Below, piece after piece: positions 17,155 through 25,089 of a stretch of DNA of 64,000 nucleotides (position 1 is the first letter of the stretch; each line of letters starts with the position of its first letter). The position numbers and the translations under genes are program-made. The notes under the pieces are model-generated. The model was not told the origin of the DNA, made no database searches, and saw only the letters and a program-made list of their open reading frames with translations. Source of the DNA: JBFWVD01 sp050246915 (GTDB lineage: Bacteria > Actinomycetota > Acidimicrobiia > Acidimicrobiales > Ilumatobacteraceae); NCBI GenBank assembly GCA_050246915.1, contig JBFWVD010000021.1, forward strand, positions 16,278-80,277. Direction: 5' to 3'.

Positions 17155-17178
17155 CTACAGTTGTTCGAGGGTCAGCAT
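17155..17178 (-). other. Upstream ATG and in-frame amber codon of the PhyH-like gene
   Basis: On the minus strand, the ATG at 17178-17176 is followed by six sense codons and TAG at 17157-17155. Nine further sense codons then join the PhyH reading frame. The encoded segment matches the typical PhyH start apart from the stop. Confidence 0.75.
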
Positions 17179-17365
17179 CCGGACGCTGGCCGACTCATCG
17201 ATGGCGCAATGCCGTGAGGATCGGCTAACCGCTCCACCTTCTCCCCGCGTGATCTGATCGCCATGCTCACCATCTTGGCGACGTCGGGGGCTCCTCGGCG
17301 ACCGCATTGATGCGATCGGTCACCGTGCGGAAACGAGCGACGGCTCCGCGGCGAGAAACGGTGCA

Positions 17366-18919
17366 GTGCACTGCCAGACTCCAACGGTGCCCGACTCCTC
17401 GACCCTGACCGACACCGTGATCCCGCCGGGATCACTGGTCCTCGTGACCGGAGCCAGCGGGTACGTGGGTGGACGTCTCGTCACCGTGTTGCTCGAGCGC
17501 GGGTATCGAGTGCGCTGCCTGTTGCGAACACCGGGCAAGGTCGACGCCGCGGAATGGCGCGAGCAGGTCGAGATCGTACGCGGCGATGTCGGGGGCGATC
17601 TCACCGAGGCCATGGCTGGCGTCGCAGGCGCGTACTACCTGGTGCACTCCATCGGTTCCAGCGCCGATTGGGCCGAACACGACCGCGCCGTTGCCGCCAA
17701 CTTCCGTGATGCGGCAGCGGCTGCGGGTGTTCAACGCATCGTCTATCTCGGCGGGCTCGGCGAGCGCTCAACTCGCGAGCTGAGCGAGCATCTGGCCAGC
17801 CGGCAGGAAGTCGGTGCGGAGTTGGCACGCGGGCCGGTGCCGGTCGTGGAGTTGCGCGCCGCGGTCGTCATCGGCTCGGGCTCGGCGAGCTTCGAGATGC
17901 TTCGGTATCTCGTCGAGGTCCTCCCCGCGATGGTCACCCCGCGCTGGGTGGATACGCGCTGCCAGCCGGTGGCGGTGCGCGACGTGCTGCACTACTTGGC
18001 CGAGTCACTCACCGCCGATGTGGCGGGCCAGGTCCTCGACGTCGGTGGGCCCGAGGTGCTCACCTACCGCCAGATGATGGCGCAGTATGCCGAGGAGGCG
18101 GGGCTGCGCCGACGGGTCATCGTGCCGGTGCCGTTGCTCACTCCGGGTCTGTCGTCACGTTGGGTCGGTCTCGTCACACCGATCCCGCCGTCGTTGGCGC
18201 GACCCCTCATCGAAAGCCTCGTCAACGACGTCGTCGTGGCCGGACCCTCGGCGGCCGAGGCGATGCCCACGCAGCAACTCACCTATCGCGCCGCCGTGAA
18301 GTTGGCGCTCGGTCGATCGTTGAGCGGTGATGTGCCCACCAGTTGGGCGCGTGCCGAGCTCGGCGGACGCCCGCCGGCCGAGCCGCAACCCACCGATCCT
18401 GCATGGGCAGGTGGAACGGTGATGCGAGACGAACGGCAGGTGCACGTGCGGGCCAGTTCGGCACAGGTGATGTCGGTGGTGTGTTCCATCGGAGGCCAAC
18501 ACGGTTGGTACGGCGGCGATTGGATGTGGAGCATCCGCGGCTTCCTCGACACCTTGATCGGCGGGGTCGGCATGCGACGCGGGCGCCTGCATCCCCGTCG
18601 GCTCTCGGTCGGTGATCCGCTCGACTTCTGGCGCGTCGAAGCCCTCGAACACGAAGGTGTCTCCAACGGCGCCCTCCTGCGGCTCCGGGCAGAGATGCGC
18701 CTTCCCGGCGACGCCTGGCTGGAGTGGAAGATCGAGCCCGACGACGACGGCGCTGTCATCACACAGGTCGCACGGTTCCATCCGCGCGGACTGCTCGGCC
18801 GTCTCTACTGGCTGTCGGTAGCGCCCTTCCATCGGTTCGTCTTCCCGGGGCTCGTGGCGGCGATCGCTCGCGACGCGGAACAGTCCAGTGTCCGCACCCA
18901 GCGGGTCACGTCAGCTTGA
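17366..18919 (+). CDS. NAD(P)-binding SDR-type protein with C-terminal DUF2867
   Basis: 517 residues; GTG 17366 or GTG 17387 may be the start. The N-terminal ~300 residues form an atypical short-chain reductase with LVTGASGYVGG (dinucleotide-binding) and GAYYLVHSIGS. The C-terminal ~190 residues (from about VMRDERQVHVRASSAQVM) fit DUF2867, a START-like domain, with GWYGGDWMWSIRGFLDTLIGG. This fused architecture is known in actinobacteria; its substrate is not known. It is followed 23 bp later by a DUF1801 gene. Confidence 0.9.
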   Translation: MHCQTPTVPDSSTLTDTVIPPGSLVLVTGASGYVGGRLVTVLLERGYRVRCLLRTPGKVDAAEWREQVEIVRGDVGGDLTEAMAGVAGAYYLVHSIGSSADWAEHDRAVAANFRDAAAAAGVQRIVYLGGLGERSTRELSEHLASRQEVGAELARGPVPVVELRAAVVIGSGSASFEMLRYLVEVLPAMVTPRWVDTRCQPVAVRDVLHYLAESLTADVAGQVLDVGGPEVLTYRQMMAQYAEEAGLRRRVIVPVPLLTPGLSSRWVGLVTPIPPSLARPLIESLVNDVVVAGPSAAEAMPTQQLTYRAAVKLALGRSLSGDVPTSWARAELGGRPPAEPQPTDPAWAGGTVMRDERQVHVRASSAQVMSVVCSIGGQHGWYGGDWMWSIRGFLDTLIGGVGMRRGRLHPRRLSVGDPLDFWRVEALEHEGVSNGALLRLRAEMRLPGDAWLEWKIEPDDDGAVITQVARFHPRGLLGRLYWLSVAPFHRFVFPGLVAAIARDAEQSSVRTQRVTSA

Positions 18920-18942
18920 CGGGGTTGCGCGACGATGCGCAC

Positions 18943-19356
18943 ATGGCTGAGACAACAGATGCAGGACGAGCCGCCGTCGATGGGTATCTGGACTCGGTGA
19001 GCGAGCCGCAACGCACGACCCTGCTGGCGTTGCGCACGACACTGCGCAAGGTCATGCCGACAGCGCAAGAGCGCATCTCGTACGGCATGCCGACCTTCGC
19101 CATCGACGGCAAGTCCGTCGCCTCATACGCAGCGTTCAAGAACCATTGCAGCTACTTCCCCCACAGCGGTGGGGTGCTCGGCGCTGCCGGGCCCGTACTG
19201 GCGGAATATCACGTGAGCAAGGGAACCCTGCAGTTCGCGATCGACAAGCCGCTCCCGATTGCCGTGGTGCGTACCTTGGTGAAACTCAAATTGCGCGAGA
19301 TCGCCGAAGCGGAGCACGCCAAGCGCACGAAACGCACCGGCGCGACCCCGCGCTGA
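18943..19356 (+). CDS. DUF1801 (YdhG-like) protein
   Basis: 137 residues from the ATG at 18943. It shows the DUF1801 pattern AAVDGYLDSVSEPQRTTLLA, RISYGMPTFAIDGK, YAAFKNHCSYFPHSG and the C-terminal KGTLQFAIDKPLPIAVVRTL. This is a small single-domain cytoplasmic protein related to frataxin-like/YdhG folds, of unclear function. It has no strong Shine-Dalgarno and is probably co-transcribed with the SDR–DUF2867 gene. Confidence 0.88.
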   Translation: MAETTDAGRAAVDGYLDSVSEPQRTTLLALRTTLRKVMPTAQERISYGMPTFAIDGKSVASYAAFKNHCSYFPHSGGVLGAAGPVLAEYHVSKGTLQFAIDKPLPIAVVRTLVKLKLREIAEAEHAKRTKRTGATPR

Positions 19357-19498
19357 GTCGCTTGTCGAGCTTCTCGGTACGAGAAGGTCCCGTCCGCGTA
19401 CCTTTTCGTGCACAGAACGCGACGTTGGGTGGAGCGCCGTGGGAGTTGGCCGTGGGAGGTGAGCGAATGCTCGGCCCGCATGAGCGGTGGGTCAGCGC

Positions 19499-20632
19499 TC
19501 AGCGCAGCCCCGGCTCCTTGGGCATGCCGAGCGCCCGTTCGGCGATGAGGTTCTTCAGCACCTCGGTAGTGCCACCCGCGATTCCGGCCGAGCGGGCCAT
19601 CAAGAACGCATCGGCCGCCTCGGCCGTCTCGCCCTGCGCTCCTGCCACTGCGGCAATGCCGGCGTGATCGACGCGGAACTCGCCGAGGCGCATGGCCAGC
19701 TTCGACCACGCCAGCTTGATGAGCGTCGACAGGGGGCCCGGCACCCCTTCGGGGCTGACATCGCTGAGTGAGCGCTCCCCCATCCACGACAAGATCAACG
19801 CCGCCGAGTACAGATGCATCGCTTCTTGACGCACCGGAGCGGTGGCGTCGTCGAACCGGCCCGGCGCGGTCACTTCGGCCACCTCGTCGGCGAGTTGACC
19901 GGCCATGGCGAGCACCCCGGAGCGCTCGAAGCCGAGCGTGTTCATGGTGACGCCCCAGCCCGCATGCAGCGGCCCGAGCAATGCGCTTCGCGGCACCCGC
20001 ACGTTGTCGAAGTGCATCTCGGCGAACTCGCTGAGGCCGTTCAACTGCTTGATGGGCCGACGATCGATACCGGGAAGATCGAGCCGGATGAGCAACGCCG
20101 AGATGCCCTTGTGCTTGGGGGCGTCGGGATCGGTGCGCACCAAGAGCATGCAGTGCGTGGCATTGAGGCCGACCGAGGTCCAGATCTTGGCGCCGTTGAT
20201 GACGAACTCGTCGCCGTCGATCTCGGCTTTGGTCTTGAGTCCGGCGAGGTCGCTGCCGAAGTCGGGCTCGCTGAAACCCTGGCACCACACGTCCTCAGCG
20301 GTGAGCATCCGAGCCAGATACTTCTTCTGCTCCGCCGTGCCGTTCACCATGATGGTCGGGCCGACGTTGGCAGTCCCGAACACCGCGATCTGCCGAGGGC
20401 AACGCGCTTTGTAGAACTCGGCCGCGCATGCGGTCAGTTCCTCCACCGAGAGCCCCTTGCCGCCGTACTCCACCGGCCAACCCGGCGCGGCCCATCCAGC
20501 GGCGCCGAGGGCGGTCTGGAAGTCCAACAACGCGGCCCACTCGTGGCTGTCGCCCCAGGTGGCTCGGTGCTTGGGCATGATGTCACCGAGCACTTCACGA
20601 AGCTGGAGATGGGCGGGAACATCAGCGGACAA
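19499..20632 (-). CDS. Acyl-CoA dehydrogenase
   Basis: 377 residues from a TTG at 20632, preferred because GAGGAG lies ~10 bp upstream and the protein then begins SADVPAHLQLREVLGD; the ATG at 20731 would add 33 unrelated residues. GFSEPDFGSDLAGL (flavin/substrate) and AGGTTEVLKNLIAERALGMP (C-terminal FAD contact) are clear. It is transcribed divergently from tesB with about 120 bp between. Substrate is unknown; length and motif style match FadE-type enzymes of actinobacterial sterol or aromatic catabolism. Confidence 0.92.
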   Translation of the reverse strand: MSADVPAHLQLREVLGDIMPKHRATWGDSHEWAALLDFQTALGAAGWAAPGWPVEYGGKGLSVEELTACAAEFYKARCPRQIAVFGTANVGPTIMVNGTAEQKKYLARMLTAEDVWCQGFSEPDFGSDLAGLKTKAEIDGDEFVINGAKIWTSVGLNATHCMLLVRTDPDAPKHKGISALLIRLDLPGIDRRPIKQLNGLSEFAEMHFDNVRVPRSALLGPLHAGWGVTMNTLGFERSGVLAMAGQLADEVAEVTAPGRFDDATAPVRQEAMHLYSAALILSWMGERSLSDVSPEGVPGPLSTLIKLAWSKLAMRLGEFRVDHAGIAAVAGAQGETAEAADAFLMARSAGIAGGTTEVLKNLIAERALGMPKEPGLR

Positions 20633-20754
20633 GGTGGACTCCTCGAGTGACCGGCGGCAGCGATGGTGGGGGCGACTGGGGTTCGTACAGCGTCGAACGA
20701 CGGTTGGGAGTGTAGACGCCGGACCTGACACGACCCCGGGCTGGCGTTTGGGCG

Positions 20755-21600
20755 ATGCCGGTCATCGATCGATACGTTGCGCTCGTGAGTGCACAGGAGC
20801 TGGTCGACGTCCTCGACATCGAACTGCTCGACACCAACCTCTATCGCGGTCGGAACCTCTCGGATCCGGGTTTCCGGCGGCTCTACGGCGGTCAGGTGTG
20901 CGCCCAGGCAGTGATCGCTGCGGCTCGCACCGTTCCCGATGGGCGCCATCTCCACTCGTTGCACGGGTACTTCCTGCGGGCGGGACAGGTCGATCGACCG
21001 GTGCTCTACCATGTCGATCGCGATCGAGACGGCGGTTCGTTCTCGGCGCGCCACGTCGTTGCCCGCCAGAACGGCGACGCCATCTTCACGTTGGTGGCGT
21101 CGTTCCACGTTGATGAGCCCGGTGGCCGATACGCGGCCACCGTCATGCCCACCGACGTCCCTGAACCCGACGAGCTCGGCGAAACGCCGGATGTACCGGT
21201 GTTCGCGTCGTTCGATGTGCGAGCACCGAGAGTGCCCGATGTCCCGTGGCAACCGGGCAGCATCCCGGTGCCACGCATGTGGATCCGCATGCGCGATCCG
21301 ATCCCGTCCGGTCGCCTGTTGCACACCGCGATCGGGGCGTTCGTGTCGGACATCACCTGCGGTTGGGGTGTGGCGACCACACCGGAGATCCCGTTCGGCG
21401 GATCCAGCCTCGATCACGCCCTGTGGATCCATGAGCAGTGCGACATGAACGAATGGCATCTGATCGACAGCTGGCCTGTGGCAGCATCAGGAGCGCGGGG
21501 GCTCTACGAAGGTGCGATCTTCCGTCGTGACGGCACGTTGGTGGCGAGCTTCGCCCAAGAGGCGTTGTTGCGTCCGCCGACGCCCGATACCAGGGCGTGA
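20755..21600 (+). CDS. tesB: Acyl-CoA thioesterase II
   Basis: 281 residues, a double hot-dog protein. GGQVCAQAVIAAARTV and LHSLHGYFLRAGQVDRP mark the first hot dog; GGSSLDHALWIHE (Asp) and SFAQEALLR (Gln) supply the second with the catalytic residues of TesB. It hydrolyses acyl-CoA to free acid and CoA in the cytoplasm. The start at ATG 20755 or GTG 20785 is uncertain by ten codons. It opens a long plus-strand run. Confidence 0.93.
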   Translation: MPVIDRYVALVSAQELVDVLDIELLDTNLYRGRNLSDPGFRRLYGGQVCAQAVIAAARTVPDGRHLHSLHGYFLRAGQVDRPVLYHVDRDRDGGSFSARHVVARQNGDAIFTLVASFHVDEPGGRYAATVMPTDVPEPDELGETPDVPVFASFDVRAPRVPDVPWQPGSIPVPRMWIRMRDPIPSGRLLHTAIGAFVSDITCGWGVATTPEIPFGGSSLDHALWIHEQCDMNEWHLIDSWPVAASGARGLYEGAIFRRDGTLVASFAQEALLRPPTPDTRA

Positions 21601-21639
21601 TCGCCCGAAAGTCGGCACAAGCGATGCGGGGAGGCAGCG

Positions 21640-22551
21640 TTGGAACTCGAAGACGTTCGGTTGATCGCTGATGGCCTCGCGTTCCCCGAAGGGCCGGTGG
21701 CGCTCAGCGATGGATCGGTGATCGTCGTGGAGGTCAACGGGGGCCGCATCACCCGCATCGCCGCCGATGGTTCGCGCTCGACGGTGGCCGAGGTGGGCGG
21801 TGGTCCCAACGGTGCCGCCATCGGTCCCGATGGAGCCTTGTACGTGTGCAACAACGGTGGCCTCGGCGAAAAGCACACCATGGGCGGGTGCATCCAGCGG
21901 GTGGACATCGACACCGGCGAGTTCGCGACGCTCTACGACGAGTGCAAGGGCCGCCCGCTCAACTCCCCCAACGATCTCGTGTTCGACTCCACCGGCGGGC
22001 TCTGGTTCACCGACTTCATGGCCAGCCGCATCTTCTACGCCGCTCCCGATGGCTCATCGATCACCTCGGCCATACCCGACGCCATCCACTGCAACGGGAT
22101 CGGGTTGTCTCCTGATGAGTCCGTCGTCTACTGGGCCCAGACCACGACCCGACAGGTGATGCGTCGTCGCATCGAGTCGCCGGGCCGAATAGTCGCCGGG
22201 CCTGGTTGCAGCTCGCGCGTCATGACCTTTGCCGGCCGTGTCGATCGATGGACGCTGATGGTTGGCCTGCCCGGCTGTGAGGAGCTCGATTCGCTGGCCG
22301 TGGACTCGAGTGGCGCGGTGTGTGTGGCAACCCTGGTTGACAGCGGCATCACCGTCGTCACGCCCCATGACGACGGCACATGCGACAGCGTCAAGTACAC
22401 CTTGCCATCGCGCTTCGAGGATCCGAGCGTCACCAACATCTGCTTCGGCGGACCAGACCTGAGAACGGCATACATCACCTTGTCCCACACGGGGCGACTG
22501 GTGTCGTGTCGTTGGCCTCGGCCCGGTCTCGCCCTTGCCTTCAACCGATGA
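21640..22551 (+). CDS. SMP-30/gluconolactonase-like beta-propeller protein
   Basis: 303 residues with a TTG start at 21640. FPEGPVALSDGSVIVVEV, GGPNGAAIGPDGALYVCNN, NSPNDLVFDSTGGLWFTD and CNGIGLSPDESVVYWAQ are successive propeller blades, with the Glu, Asn and Asp positions that bind divalent metal in lactonases. It may open a lactone or act as a strictosidine-synthase-like hydrolase. It lies between tesB and the DUF35–thiolase pair, which suggests ring-opening or lactone hydrolysis in the same route. Confidence 0.88.
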   Translation: MELEDVRLIADGLAFPEGPVALSDGSVIVVEVNGGRITRIAADGSRSTVAEVGGGPNGAAIGPDGALYVCNNGGLGEKHTMGGCIQRVDIDTGEFATLYDECKGRPLNSPNDLVFDSTGGLWFTDFMASRIFYAAPDGSSITSAIPDAIHCNGIGLSPDESVVYWAQTTTRQVMRRRIESPGRIVAGPGCSSRVMTFAGRVDRWTLMVGLPGCEELDSLAVDSSGAVCVATLVDSGITVVTPHDDGTCDSVKYTLPSRFEDPSVTNICFGGPDLRTAYITLSHTGRLVSCRWPRPGLALAFNR

Positions 22552-22594
22552 GCGACGTCGTCGCTGCCTTCGACACTGACCTCCAGGAGGACCT

Positions 22595-23050
22595 GTGAGC
22601 CTGCTCCCCGCGCATGCCAGTGCGACGACCCATCCACCGTTGCCGATCATCACCGCGCTCAGCGAGCCGTTCTGGCAGGGCGTCGCCGAGCGAAAGCTGA
22701 TGATCGTCGAGTGTCTCGATTGCGGGCACCTCATCCACGTTCCGCGACCGGTGTGCAACAGGTGCTTGTCGACCAACCTCGGCCACAGGGAGATGTCCGG
22801 CCGGGCGACGCTGTACGCATACACGGTCACGGTCCAGGCGTTCCATCCGTTCTACGTCGACAAAGTCCCGTATGTGAGCGCGGTGGTGGAGTTCGAAGAG
22901 CAAGCCGGGCTGCGCATGACCACGATCCTCGTCGATTGCCAGGAAGACGAGCTCGCGGTGGGCTTACCCGTCGAAGTGGCGTGGACCGAGGCCGGACCCG
23001 ACTGGGTGCTGCCCTACTTCCGTCCCCGTACCGTTGGAGCATCGAGATGA
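22595..23050 (+). CDS. Zn-ribbon/OB-fold DUF35 protein (second copy)
   Basis: 151 residues from GTG 22595. The zinc ribbon has Cys pairs CLDC and CNRC (~42-60), followed by GRATLYAYTVTVQAFHPF of the OB fold. It is distinct from the DUF35 protein at 6647. The stop overlaps the thiolase start (ATGA at 23047), so the partner is the next gene. Confidence 0.9.
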   Translation: MSLLPAHASATTHPPLPIITALSEPFWQGVAERKLMIVECLDCGHLIHVPRPVCNRCLSTNLGHREMSGRATLYAYTVTVQAFHPFYVDKVPYVSAVVEFEEQAGLRMTTILVDCQEDELAVGLPVEVAWTEAGPDWVLPYFRPRTVGASR

Positions 23051-24243
23051 CCTCGCACCGCACTGTCACCACGCCACGCGTCGCCGCTGTAGGCGTCGGA
23101 TACTCCACCACCGGCCGCAAGACCGGTTTCACCTCGCGTCAATTGGCGGTGCAAGCAGCGACTGCGGCCATGCACGACGCCGGCATCGGCCCGAAGGACA
23201 TCGACGGCTCCACGATGCTGTGGGCCGTGGCCGGAACTCCCCCACCTGGCCTCGACGTGGTGGACGCGATGGACATTGCGTACATGCTGGGTATCGGGCC
23301 GTTGAACTTCTGGAACTCAGGGGCTGGACCCGCGTACATCGGCCCGGCCGTGCAGGCGGTCGCCGCCATTCGCGCCGGTCTGTGCCACACCGTGCTGTCG
23401 ATGCGGGTCATCCGTCAGCGCATGACGACGTCGGAGTCGCTCGATGCCGAGGCCACGGCCGGCGCCACCTATGCCGACGATGATTGGCAGTACACCCAAC
23501 CATTCGGTTCGATCGCTCCGCTGCAACCGATCGCGGCGATGCCGGCCCAACGACACATGGATCTGTACGGGACTACCGAGGAGCATTTCGGTCGTCACGT
23601 GATCGCTCAACGCGAGTGGGCGTCGCACAATCCCGAGGCGCTGCTGCGTGAGCCGCTCACGCTCGACGACTACTACCGATCCCGCTACATCTCGAAGCCG
23701 GTTCGCCTGCTCGACTGCGACTACCCGGTGGACTCGGCCTCGGCGGTCATTTACACCACCGAGGAGCGGGCGCGCGACATGGCCAAGAAGCCGGTGTTCG
23801 TCGACTCGATGGCGTTCTCGTCGGTGAAATACCTCACCTTCGAAGGCCTCGACGACATCCTCGACAACTCGCCCGATCACTGCGCCGAGACGCTGTGGTC
23901 GCGCACGGACTACAAGCCCAAGGACATGAACTGCCTGCAGCTCTACGACGGATTCACCATCATCGTGTTCCAGTGGCTGGAAGCTCTGGGATTCTGCGCG
24001 AAGGGCGAGGCCGGCCCGTTCATCGCTGAGGGCCACACCGCCATGGGCGGCAAGCTTCCCGTCAACACCGACGGTGGAGCGTGCAACATGGGCCGCCGAC
24101 ATGGCGCCAACTTCTGCATCGAGTCCGTGCGCCAGCTGCGCGGCGACGAGTCCGGTGTGCGCCAGGTCCCGGGGGCCAAGACCGCGCTGTGGGCCAACGC
24201 CGTCGGATCGTTCTCCGGGGCCATGATCATGACCACCGAGTGA
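23047..24243 (+). CDS. Thiolase-like lipid-transfer protein (second copy)
   Basis: 398 residues starting at the overlapping ATG. FWNSGAGPAYIGPAVQAV lies where thiolases carry the nucleophilic Cys, and no Cys is present there. This argues for a retro-aldolase or non-thiolytic role, as in Ltp2. QLYDGFTIIVFQWLEALGF and EGHTAMGGKLPVNTDGGA retain the Tyr and His loops. It probably works as a complex with the upstream DUF35 protein on a branched or ring-bearing CoA ester. Confidence 0.9.
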   Translation: MTSHRTVTTPRVAAVGVGYSTTGRKTGFTSRQLAVQAATAAMHDAGIGPKDIDGSTMLWAVAGTPPPGLDVVDAMDIAYMLGIGPLNFWNSGAGPAYIGPAVQAVAAIRAGLCHTVLSMRVIRQRMTTSESLDAEATAGATYADDDWQYTQPFGSIAPLQPIAAMPAQRHMDLYGTTEEHFGRHVIAQREWASHNPEALLREPLTLDDYYRSRYISKPVRLLDCDYPVDSASAVIYTTEERARDMAKKPVFVDSMAFSSVKYLTFEGLDDILDNSPDHCAETLWSRTDYKPKDMNCLQLYDGFTIIVFQWLEALGFCAKGEAGPFIAEGHTAMGGKLPVNTDGGACNMGRRHGANFCIESVRQLRGDESGVRQVPGAKTALWANAVGSFSGAMIMTTE

Positions 24244-24299
24244 GCCTTTGGGGCGGCCGCCTCTGGGAGCGAGGACCAACGGCCGCCCACGATGAGAGC

Positions 24300-25040
24300 A
24301 TGAGAGCAACCTCAGGAACGCGCTGCGCACCTGGTCGAATCGAGCTGCGGGGCGTGTCGAAGCGCTTCGACGTCGGCACGACCGTTGTCACCGCCCTGGC
24401 CGATGTGGAGCTGACGATCGAACCAGGCGAGCTGGTGGTCATCCTCGGGCCGTCGGGATGTGGCAAGACGACCCTGCTGAACCTCATCGGTGCCCTCGAC
24501 ACGCCGACCGAGGGCACCATCACCCTCGGTGATCTCGACATCTCGCAGGCGTCCACGAAGGAACGATTCGCCGCCCGTCGCAACACGGTGGGGTTCGTGT
24601 TCCAGAGCTTCAACCTCTTCGTCGGTCTGACCGCGCTGGAGAACGTGCAGTTCGGCGCCGACGTGGCCGGTCGCAGTGCCGCCCAACAGTTGGCATCCGA
24701 CACGCTGCGACAGGTTGGGCTGGGTGAGCGGTTGCATCACTTCCCACACGAGCTCTCAGGAGGCGAGCAGCAGCGTGTCGCAATCGCTCGCGCCCTGGCC
24801 ACCGGTAATCCGATCTTGCTGGCGGACGAGCCCACCGGCGAGCTCGACTTCCACACTGGCGTGCAGATACTCGAACTCCTGCACCGGCAATCCGACAACG
24901 GCATCACGGTGCTGATCGTCACGCACAACCGGGAGATCGCACGCGTAGCTCAACGGGTGGTGGAGCTCTCGAGCGGTCGCATCGTCTCCGATGGTCCGCC
25001 TCCGGGGGGACCGGCCGACGTGGCCGACCTGAGGTGGTGA
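24300..25040 (+). CDS. ABC transporter ATP-binding protein (MacB/LolD type)
   Basis: 246 residues. Walker A GPSGCGKTT, Q-loop FQSFNL, signature LSGGEQQRVAIARAL, Walker B ILLADEPTGELD and switch VTHNRE are all intact. Short cytoplasmic ATPases of this type pair with FtsX-domain permeases to move lipoproteins, antibiotics or lipids by mechanotransmission. The permease follows 49 bp later. No separate membrane-fusion gene is present, as is usual in Gram-positives. Confidence 0.95.
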   Translation: MRATSGTRCAPGRIELRGVSKRFDVGTTVVTALADVELTIEPGELVVILGPSGCGKTTLLNLIGALDTPTEGTITLGDLDISQASTKERFAARRNTVGFVFQSFNLFVGLTALENVQFGADVAGRSAAQQLASDTLRQVGLGERLHHFPHELSGGEQQRVAIARALATGNPILLADEPTGELDFHTGVQILELLHRQSDNGITVLIVTHNREIARVAQRVVELSSGRIVSDGPPPGGPADVADLRW

Positions 25041-25089
25041 CGTCGATGATGCCAGCGGTGGTGCCAGCGGTGGTGAGAGGCGGTGTGAC

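Noticed and set aside
17155..17157. Pyrrolysine or reassigned TAG
   Set aside because: TAG is used as a normal stop for at least two genes in this window and no pyl genes are visible.
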